Below are positions 1 through 5,341 of a stretch of 5,418 bases of DNA, piece by piece (the first letter of the stretch is position 1; the number at the start of each line of letters is the position of its first letter). A program made the position numbers and the translations under genes. Source of the DNA: Candidatus Woesearchaeota archaeon (lineage in GTDB: Archaea; Nanobdellota; Nanobdellia; Woesearchaeales; SM23-78); NCBI GenBank assembly GCA_016933095.1, contig JAFGBP010000028.1:1-5418 (forward strand), written 5' to 3'. The notes under the pieces are model-generated. The model made no database searches and was not told the origin of the DNA. It saw only the letters and a program-made list of their open reading frames with translations.

Positions 1-25
1 AACAGCAACAACAACAACAACAACC
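1..25. repeat. CAA/AAC trinucleotide microsatellite
   Basis: The window opens with an AAC/CAA run interrupted by one AGC. Read in frame from base 1 it gives Asn repeats, then a short tail ending at a TGA at 70-72. The second frame gives Thr repeats and stays open to the stop near 115, and the third gives Gln repeats and stops at once. It may be the end of a homopolymer-rich protein cut by the window edge, or simply a non-coding microsatellite. The sequence alone does not decide. Confidence 0.8.
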
Positions 26-577
26 ATGAGCTATCTGAAAAGCAAGAAAAATTTAGTAAAGGTTTTGCCTGAAAATGAGAGAAAAAAAACTGTAACATAC
101 GGAATAGGCTCCTAAATTAATGAACACTTCGGCTTACTGCAGCAACAGAGAGAAAATAACAAAATGATGTGAATATAAAAAAAAGCACACACTCCACACC
201 GAGAGAGCGAGATAAGGAACGTAGGGAAAAAGGTTGAAGAAATCTCCACGAAAAAAAAGCAAAATAAAAAACGAGAGATACAAACCGGTTTTTGTGTACA
301 CCGATCTTAAGCGCTGATACACAAGAGCTATTTATGGTGTATATGTGTGTTGTGTTGTGTTTTTTTCTCCTCTTTTTCTTACGTCGCGCGACTCTGCAGC
401 TATCGTATACAATTTTGCCGTACCTTTACCACCGTCGTCCATTCGAACGAACGCTGATTGCTGAACACAACACGTTTAGCGAATTTATGTATATATAGCG
501 TGTATCGAATTTTGTCGTCAATATACTTCGATGGCGGAATATCCCATTTAAAAATTTGAGCCGAGTTTTATCGCGCA

Positions 578-693
578 TTTTTTTTCTTTTTTTTTTCTCT
601 CTTTGTTTTTATTTTTTCTTTTGTTTTCTTTTTTGGTTTTTCCTATTCTTGTTCTCTTCTCTTTCTTTATCCTTTTGGTTATTGATTTTTTTT
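578..693 (+). repeat. Long polypyrimidine (T-rich) tract
   Basis: Of 116 bases only 13 are purines; the rest are T or C in long T runs. The tract ends sharply in GGGGAG at 694-699, where GC-rich coding-like sequence starts. On the minus strand it would be an A-rich tract just past the end of the regulator gene, so it cannot act as a U-tract terminator for that gene. It could be a splice-acceptor polypyrimidine tract if the DNA is eukaryotic. Confidence 0.8.
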
Positions 694-696
694 GGG

Positions 697-774
697 GAGC
701 GCCGCGATGATTTGAACAAGCTGTTCTCCGGCCGCGGCGTGCCGCTGCAGATCAAAGCGCTTATTGCTTATTGA
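697..774 (+). pseudogene. 5'-cut C-terminal fragment of a possible convergent gene
   Basis: From the end of the T-rich tract a + frame reads 25 codons, with a peptide containing RRDDLNKLFSGRGVPLQIK, before a TGA at 772-774. Eighteen of the 25 codons end in G or C, a strong contrast with the preceding tract, and the peptide has ordinary globular composition. It has no start codon of its own in the coding-like part. It would overlap the end of the minus-strand regulator gene by a few bases, as a tail-to-tail neighbour. Caution: a minus-strand frame over the same bases is also open and looks plausible (contains LQRHAAAGEQLVQIIAALP), so strand and reality are uncertain. I recognise no family in either. 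Confidence 0.3.
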
Positions 775-1412
775 ATGTATCCTTTGACCAGCATCCTTCC
801 AAGGAATGTGAGGTTGACCTTGATCTTGCCTTTGATCTCCTCAGTCTCTATGAGCCCCATCTGCTTGAGCCCTTCGCTCTTGAGGGTCCCGTTGATGTGA
901 TATGAGACGAGCGGTAGGCTCATGTTGGTCTCCTTGCTGAGCTCCTCGAGGCTTGCGCAGCACTGCTTCTTCCGGTAGAGAGTCTTAAGTATCTCCATCT
1001 TCTTGTTGGTGAGAAGCGTGTAGTATGAGAACTTCAGTACCGGAAGCATCATTGGCTCGTTGTCCTTTATCGCGAATGCTTTGAGGCCGTTAACAAAGGC
1101 TGCGCTCGTAGCTGCACATCTGCTCTCCCGGTCTCCAGTGGATACGTTAATCAGGACCTCGTCTCCTTCGATCTTCCTTATCTCGGCGACTGCCTTGAAG
1201 ATCTCCTCCCAGATGAAGCCATCTATGTTTATCACCTGGACTGGTATCCTAAACTTTTCAAGGTTCTTCTTTGTTTTTGCTGTCTCTTTGGCCCTTTCTT
1301 TTGGCGAGATGAGTATGACTTTTTCTGTCGGGAACTCCCGTACGCCGACAAACAAGTCGTCCATGTAGTCACCTACAGGGGCTATGATTGTCCTCTTTTT
1401 TAGCTTCTCCAT
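768..1412 (-). CDS. CARF-like sensor / winged-helix transcriptional regulator (Csa3 / HFX_2341-like)
   Basis: A 214-aa soluble protein, probably a ligand-responsive DNA-binding regulator. Residues about 7-125 look like a Rossmann-type CARF domain: a first strand with IIAPVGD (9-15), a second strand VILISP (32-37), and the diagnostic strand-turn LINVSTGDR (87-95) followed by a small-residue helix (99-113). Residues about 136-211 form a winged helix, with the recognition helix near SLPLVSYHI (165-173) and a wing at EEIKGKIKVNLT (191-202). This order matches archaeal Csa3 and the HFX_2341/DUF6293 proteins, whose CARF domains are known or thought to bind cyclic oligoadenylates or related ligands. 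The ATG at 1412 is the only start: the frame closes upstream at a TGA near 1456, and a strong ribosome site sits 7 nt before it. No cas genes lie nearby, so a CRISPR role is unproven. The family call is from motif memory, not alignment. Confidence 0.8.
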   Translation of the reverse strand: MEKLKKRTIIAPVGDYMDDLFVGVREFPTEKVILISPKERAKETAKTKKNLEKFRIPVQVINIDGFIWEEIFKAVAEIRKIEGDEVLINVSTGDRESRCAATSAAFVNGLKAFAIKDNEPMMLPVLKFSYYTLLTNKKMEILKTLYRKKQCCASLEELSKETNMSLPLVSYHINGTLKSEGLKQMGLIETEEIKGKIKVNLTFLGRMLVKGYIQ

Positions 1413-1419
1413 GCAGAAT

Positions 1420-1426
1420 CCCCTCC
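1420..1426 (-). promoter_or_regulatory. Strong Shine-Dalgarno site of the regulator gene
   Basis: The minus strand reads GGAGGGG, then 7 nt, then ATG. This is a near-ideal anti-16S match at normal spacing and fixes the regulator's start. The two upstream genes lack any comparable site. Confidence 0.8.
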
Positions 1427-1454
1427 GACTTGTGGATTCAAAAAATGGCTTGCT

Positions 1455-1468
1455 TCATAAATCTTTCG
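1455..1468 (-). promoter_or_regulatory. Putative archaeal BRE/TATA of the regulator gene
   Basis: The minus strand reads CGAAAG (BRE-like purines) followed by ATTTATGA (TATA-like). With the usual 25-27 bp from box centre to start of transcription, the mRNA would begin near 1432. That gives a short leader of about 20 nt that includes the GGAGG site. The regulator may therefore be transcribed on its own as well as by read-through from the hydrolase gene. Confidence 0.45.
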
Positions 1469-1498
1469 TTTGCGCGTTAAACTACACTGGCTTTGGGT

Positions 1499-4189
1499 TC
1501 AGCCTTTAAGGATCTCAAGAATCAAGTCATACACCTCAGGATAGAACCGCGGATCCATCGCATTCATGTGAAGGTCAGACTTCAAGGTATCCGTGCATAT
1601 GCCCTTTATCTCATAGTTCTTTGCGCCAGGAAGGTATGCGCTCTCATTGGTTACCACGCCATCGCCATTCTTCCCGCCATCCATCGGGCAGCCAGTGCTC
1701 CTTATGGCATAAGCGTCGATGCCCGACACTTGGTCTCTAGCATTCAGCCTAGTTAAGAAGATGCTTCCTTCGCTCAAGTCATCGCACTCCTTCTTCGATC
1801 CGAAGAGCGTGCACCACTCCTTCACGCGACCGCTCACGCCATTATTTGGGGTGTTCACCGTAATCAGCTTGTGGACGTTTGCATCCCCGAAGAGGTTGAT
1901 GTACTCGCGGGCGACCAATCCTCCCATGGAATGGGCCACCAAGTCAACCTTATCCTTGCCGGTCTTCTCCTGGACGACGTCTATTATCTCCTTGAGCCTT
2001 ATCGCGTAGTTCTCTATGCTCTCATCCTTCTTGATGCCGAGAGAATAATCCCCTAGGCTGTAGTAGGTGATGAAATAGTAGCTCGCCTTTGTGACGACAG
2101 GCTCTCTAGGTCGGCCCCAAACCCCAGCTATCCTATCTTCCGGATGGTATTCTAGGTCCAGCTGGCCAAGTGAGATGAAGCCATCTCCCGCCATCTCCTG
2201 CTCCATCTCATCGAACACGTTCAACGCCGCGTTTGGATGCGTGTCCTTGTTGAATGCATGGCCGTGTATCAATAGTACTGGATAATCCTCTTGCTTGCAT
2301 TTATCATCCTTTAAGTCGCAGCAAGGGGCACAGTTGCCGAGCTCGCAGCACATCGCGCTATTGTTCCTAAGAGTCACTGTCAGGTTCTCGAGCCTGCTGT
2401 CGTTGATAGGCAGGATATTGATCTTCTTGCTCTCAAGCTTTGTGAAGTTGACGTCAAGTAAGTTTGTGGTGGACTCGAATCTTATGATGGAATTATTGAA
2501 GGCGTCGTCGCGGCATTCTCTCGCCAACGCATCCTTGTGGGCTGCGTTATCAATAAGTGCAAGGCTCAACGCTTCAGGGCTTGGGACCGTAATCAAGGCG
2601 TCGTCCGAAACCTCGAATCCCTTAGCGACCTGCATCACCAAGGCCTTACTGTCAAGTTCCGCCGACATGATCTCTGCGATGGAAGCCTTCAAGGCCTCTG
2701 ATAATATGTAAGCCTCAGCGTTCCTTACCTCATCAGGGGGGACGGTCTGCGATGGAGGGCTCGTGTTGTTCTCATTGCTCTCATTGGAGCCAGTGTCTGA
2801 TGAGGAGGGTGAGGCCTCGTAGATGAGGCTGCTTAGCAGGTTGCTTTGATCTATCATGCTGGAATACGTCCTAAGGCCTTCGCATCCGAGGAGGCTTGTG
2901 TCGTTCATGTCTTCCAGGCCTTCATATTCCTTTATCATGAGAGTGTTCTTCGCGAGTATGGATAAGAAAGTAGCATTTGCGGCGCCAAGCTCCCAGGAGT
3001 CAAGGACCTTCTGGACCTGGCCCGCGCTTGATATTATTGTGTTATGGCTTGTCTCTACCGAATGGACTGCCTGCAGCGAGAGCAGTAGGTATTCGTTATG
3101 GATGTTCTCTGCCGCGTTCTCCAGCTCCAACGCCTTCTGGGCCTTTGCCTGGCTTGGCTCTACAGCATAATCGTCCATGAAACGCCTGAGCCTCGGCTTC
3201 TGTCGTTCCATTCCCACAAGGAAATCGATGTTGTCATTCCTGAACTCCATTATCTTGACAGCTTTCTCCCGCAGGAAAGTTATCTTTCCTATGGCATCTG
3301 TGAGGTTGTGAAGGTCATCCTCCGAATACTCTTCCCGCAGGCTCTCGTAATCCTCGACGTCCCAATACTGCTTGAGACCATGCGCCCTCTGGGAAATCTC
3401 CTCTAGACGAGCGTCTTCTGATGAGAAGAGCGCGTTTATCTCTTCTGACTCGCTTGCGCCCTCTGGCAGCCTAAGGTTCTTTTCTTGCGCGTCCTTGGCA
3501 ATCTCCTCTGCCCTGTTAAGGTTTGTCAAGAGCACCTCAAGCCTTGGCTTGAGCTCGGTCTTTGTGGCTTGGTCCTCTCCTGAAAGCTCGTAATTGATCG
3601 CGGCTATCGCTTGCTCAAACCTCTTTGCCTCTGCTGTGAGGCAAATCACGCTCTTGATGTTATTGCATTCAGCTTGAAAGGAGTAGAGGATCTGGCCAGA
3701 CCCCCTTCTTGGAGCCGTAACGTCAAAGCTCTTCTTCACCTTCTCGTTGTGCTTGAGGATGTCTGTTTCGCTCTGAATTATGGTGTTGTTCCTTAGATCA
3801 ACGAGTGTGAAGTTGCATCTCACGTTGCATTGCCAGAAGTTGTTGTTTTGGATTTCGAGATTAATTTGGGCTTCTTCCTCATTCTCCAATATCATGCTCT
3901 GCTGGGGAGGGATGATCTCCAAGGTCAGTTCGTCATCGATCGTTATTATCACTTTTGAGAATATCACGAATCCCGCGGCTGTAAGGACTAGGAGTATCGC
4001 AGCCCCGATAAGTGTGCGTAGGGTCCAGCGAGTGATTTTGTCAAGCCGCTTCTTCTTTTCCCTCTTGATCCTGGCCTCGCTCTTGCTGTGCTTCTCCTCA
4101 CTGGAAGGCGGCTTGTCGTGCAGTTTTAGGTCTATCTTCTCTATTTTCTCGGCACTCTTGGCTCTTTCCGCTCCCTTCCTCTTCCCCAT
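1499..4189 (-). CDS. Membrane-anchored multidomain surface lipase/esterase (alpha/beta-hydrolase)
   Basis: An 896-aa protein, far longer than a typical lipase of about 300 aa. Order: Lys/Arg/Glu-rich cytoplasmic tail (1-55); one membrane helix (about 57-80), giving an N-in, C-out anchor; a beta-rich domain with four Cys (about 86-184), perhaps Ig/CARDB-like; a long, mostly helical, charged region (about 186-455), likely a stalk or coiled coil; a Ser/Asn/Pro linker (459-485); a second helical segment (486-590); a six-Cys cluster (614-631); and the hydrolase domain (635-896). The hydrolase shows the oxyanion strand VLLIHGH (638-644), nucleophile elbow AHSMGG (Ser754), the acid in GDGVV (Asp843) and His874, an intact triad in lipase order. 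Four more Cys in the hydrolase and many N-X-S/T sequons fit an extracellular location. It probably hydrolyses lipid or ester bonds outside the cell; the substrate is unknown. The start at 4189 is needed for the anchor. No Shine-Dalgarno is present, in line with a leaderless mRNA. Confidence 0.88.
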   Translation of the reverse strand: MGKRKGAERAKSAEKIEKIDLKLHDKPPSSEEKHSKSEARIKREKKKRLDKITRWTLRTLIGAAILLVLTAAGFVIFSKVIITIDDELTLEIIPPQQSMILENEEEAQINLEIQNNNFWQCNVRCNFTLVDLRNNTIIQSETDILKHNEKVKKSFDVTAPRRGSGQILYSFQAECNNIKSVICLTAEAKRFEQAIAAINYELSGEDQATKTELKPRLEVLLTNLNRAEEIAKDAQEKNLRLPEGASESEEINALFSSEDARLEEISQRAHGLKQYWDVEDYESLREEYSEDDLHNLTDAIGKITFLREKAVKIMEFRNDNIDFLVGMERQKPRLRRFMDDYAVEPSQAKAQKALELENAAENIHNEYLLLSLQAVHSVETSHNTIISSAGQVQKVLDSWELGAANATFLSILAKNTLMIKEYEGLEDMNDTSLLGCEGLRTYSSMIDQSNLLSSLIYEASPSSSDTGSNESNENNTSPPSQTVPPDEVRNAEAYILSEALKASIAEIMSAELDSKALVMQVAKGFEVSDDALITVPSPEALSLALIDNAAHKDALARECRDDAFNNSIIRFESTTNLLDVNFTKLESKKINILPINDSRLENLTVTLRNNSAMCCELGNCAPCCDLKDDKCKQEDYPVLLIHGHAFNKDTHPNAALNVFDEMEQEMAGDGFISLGQLDLEYHPEDRIAGVWGRPREPVVTKASYYFITYYSLGDYSLGIKKDESIENYAIRLKEIIDVVQEKTGKDKVDLVAHSMGGLVAREYINLFGDANVHKLITVNTPNNGVSGRVKEWCTLFGSKKECDDLSEGSIFLTRLNARDQVSGIDAYAIRSTGCPMDGGKNGDGVVTNESAYLPGAKNYEIKGICTDTLKSDLHMNAMDPRFYPEVYDLILEILKG

Positions 4190-4210
4190 CCAGCTTATAG
4201 TGAGGATGCG

Positions 4211-4226
4211 GTTTTAAAAAGATTGC
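4211..4226 (-). promoter_or_regulatory. Putative archaeal TATA box of the surface hydrolase gene
   Basis: The minus strand reads GCAATC then TTTTTAAAAC. The centre of the TTTTAAAA core lies 26-27 nt before the A of the ATG at 4189. By the standard archaeal spacing, transcription would start at or within a base or two of the start codon, giving a leaderless message. This fits the absence of a ribosome site. The same T run could serve as a U-rich terminator for the gene to the right. Confidence 0.5.
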
Positions 4227-4285
4227 TAAAACAGGGGGCGAAGGAGGGGAGCTGGTGTCTTGCACTAAGAATTCTACTCTTATCT

Positions 4286-5257
4286 CTAATGTTGCTTGTT
4301 GTAAGCGTCGCGTGGCGTGCTATGTGCGTCCTCGATGAATCTTTCAAGCAATCCTTGGGCTTCAGGGGTCTCCTTGAAGTAGTGGTTCACCCTGCCTCGG
4401 ATGTGCTGCAGGAACTTTTCCATAGCGCGCATCTGATTCTCAGGATTATCATAGTCAAAGAGCTTTGGGTAGTTCTTGTTTATTCCCTCAATTATTGCGC
4501 TGCTCTTGTTAAAGATCAGCAAGTATCGCTCTTTGTTGCTATCATCCAGACGCGGGACGGATTCCCTTCCGGGCATGTACCAGCTCTCATATTTCTTGTC
4601 TTCTGGCAGGAAGCATCTTATGTAGCGGATGCCTAAGGAGTTGCCTTCTATCTCCAGTTTCCAGTCGGCGGCTATGCAGTCTCCTGCCCCGACTTGAAAT
4701 GTCGAGTCCTTGACGCCGTTTCGCTTGTAGAGGGTCGCGTTGAGGCTTCCAAGGTTCACTACCTCTTCGGTCCAGTTGCCTCTCCTGTCGATGGATAAGA
4801 GCGCGTCTTTTGTGTATGGGCCTCGGAACTGCATGATGTTGAGGCTGGTGATTAGGGTCTTCCTGTGAAGGCTTGCTTTCCTGGTGCTGGTGATGTCCTT
4901 CTCATATTTGAATCCTGGCTTCATCTCGACGCAGTGCTGGATTCCGAATCCTTGGCCGGGGTGTATTGGTGGTTGGCAGAAAGTGTTGTCCAGCTCTCTG
5001 AACTGGTAATCCCTCTCTACGAGGCATCCTGGCCCTTTGCATCCTGGGATGACGTTTATGTTCTGCAGGCTTATCTGCTCGGGCATGAGGCCTTTATCAA
5101 GTGCGTCTTGGACGGCGTGGTCTATGTTGGCTTGGATTGTACTCCTAGAAGAAGGTATCATGTTAAGAGTCCCTGCGTTTGCTCTTGGAAGTCCTGCTAG
5201 GCCTGCAATTCCAAAGTATGCTGCGAAGACTCCTATGCTCAGTCGGCTAACCTTCAT
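4286..5257 (-). CDS. Exported cysteine-containing protein of unknown function
   Basis: A 323-aa protein I do not recognise. It starts with a classic Sec signal peptide: basic n-region (Lys2, Arg5), hydrophobic core 6-23, and probable cleavage after ANA at 26-28. There is no lipobox Cys, so it should be a secreted soluble or surface-associated protein rather than a lipoprotein. The mature part has six cysteines (73, 78, 94, 109, 194, 215), an even number that suggests three disulfides. The first four are clustered, including the loop GCKGPGC (72-78). Residues about 135-250 look beta-rich, and 270-315 look helical and charged. Three N-X-S/T sequons occur (161, 173, 250). It ends at TAG, with further in-frame stops close behind. 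It lies 96 bp upstream of the surface hydrolase on the same strand, so the two may act at the same cell surface. An enzyme or a binding protein are both possible; no catalytic motif is evident. Confidence 0.8.
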   Translation of the reverse strand: MKVSRLSIGVFAAYFGIAGLAGLPRANAGTLNMIPSSRSTIQANIDHAVQDALDKGLMPEQISLQNINVIPGCKGPGCLVERDYQFRELDNTFCQPPIHPGQGFGIQHCVEMKPGFKYEKDITSTRKASLHRKTLITSLNIMQFRGPYTKDALLSIDRRGNWTEEVVNLGSLNATLYKRNGVKDSTFQVGAGDCIAADWKLEIEGNSLGIRYIRCFLPEDKKYESWYMPGRESVPRLDDSNKERYLLIFNKSSAIIEGINKNYPKLFDYDNPENQMRAMEKFLQHIRGRVNHYFKETPEAQGLLERFIEDAHSTPRDAYNKQH

Positions 5258-5287
5258 GTTGATCTTATAGTCTTGCGGTGGGCTTGA

Positions 5288-5303
5288 TTATATAAGCTTT
5301 TCT
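5288..5303 (-). promoter_or_regulatory. Archaeal BRE/TATA promoter of the exported-protein gene
   Basis: The minus strand reads AGAAAA (BRE-like), then GCTTATATAA, the best TATA match in the window. The box centre is about 35 nt from the ATG, so transcription should start only a few bases before the start codon. No Shine-Dalgarno lies between, so the message is predicted to be near-leaderless. Confidence 0.65.
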
Positions 5304-5319
5304 GGGTTTGATGTCGTGC

Positions 5320-5341
5320 TGAACTTTTCCGGAACCGTTCA
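5320..5341. promoter_or_regulatory. Nested 22-bp inverted repeat, candidate operator
   Basis: The perfect 8-bp palindrome TTCCGGAA (5327-5334) sits at the exact centre of a second inverted pair, TGAAC (5320-5324) and GTTCA (5337-5341). Nine of 11 base pairs match; the only mismatches are TT against CC. It lies about 17 bp upstream of the BRE/TATA of the exported-protein gene, where archaeal activators commonly bind. A dimeric regulator site is the natural reading. A DNA cruciform or chance are the alternatives. Confidence 0.45.

Larger units (their letters stand above)
1..693. other. Low-complexity, gene-free, eukaryote-like intergenic stretch
   Basis: I find no credible gene here. Open frames in this stretch translate to Phe/Leu-rich or Lys-rich low-complexity peptides. 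The + strand is purine-rich (A runs, GAGAGA) to about base 285 and pyrimidine-rich from about 355 to 693. Two pyrimidine tracts (about 355-380 and 578-693) are each followed by a first downstream AG (398-399 and 698-699). This arrangement resembles the trans-splicing acceptor signals of trypanosomatid intergenic DNA. That resemblance is an inference from pattern only. Base use is quite unlike the balanced coding DNA to the right, so the stretch may not belong to the same genome. Confidence 0.6.

Noticed and set aside
134..498. Short open frames on both strands (62 and 68 codons) with hydrophobic stretches
   Set aside because: Their Phe/Leu-rich peptides come from homopolymer T runs, and I see no coding-like codon pattern.
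484..500. TATATATAG run as a promoter for the + strand
   Set aside because: It lies in A/T-rich low-complexity DNA and no supported gene follows it.
556..690. Open + frame giving a Phe/Leu-rich hydrophobic peptide
   Set aside because: It is only the translation of the T-rich tract; low complexity, no ribosome site, no believable membrane-protein design.
1468..1482. GTTT...AAAC inverted pair upstream of the regulator TATA box
   Set aside because: Arms of only four bases with no matching centre; easily due to chance and unlike the 22-bp dyad.
1719..4217. Several + strand open frames of 60-145 codons
   Set aside because: All lie antisense to the 896-aa gene, whose domains and catalytic motifs are clear; they are shadows with Ser/Leu-rich unnatural composition.
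4223..5270. + strand open frames of 77-137 codons opposite the exported-protein gene
   Set aside because: The minus frame has a proper signal peptide and promoter; the + frames lack both.
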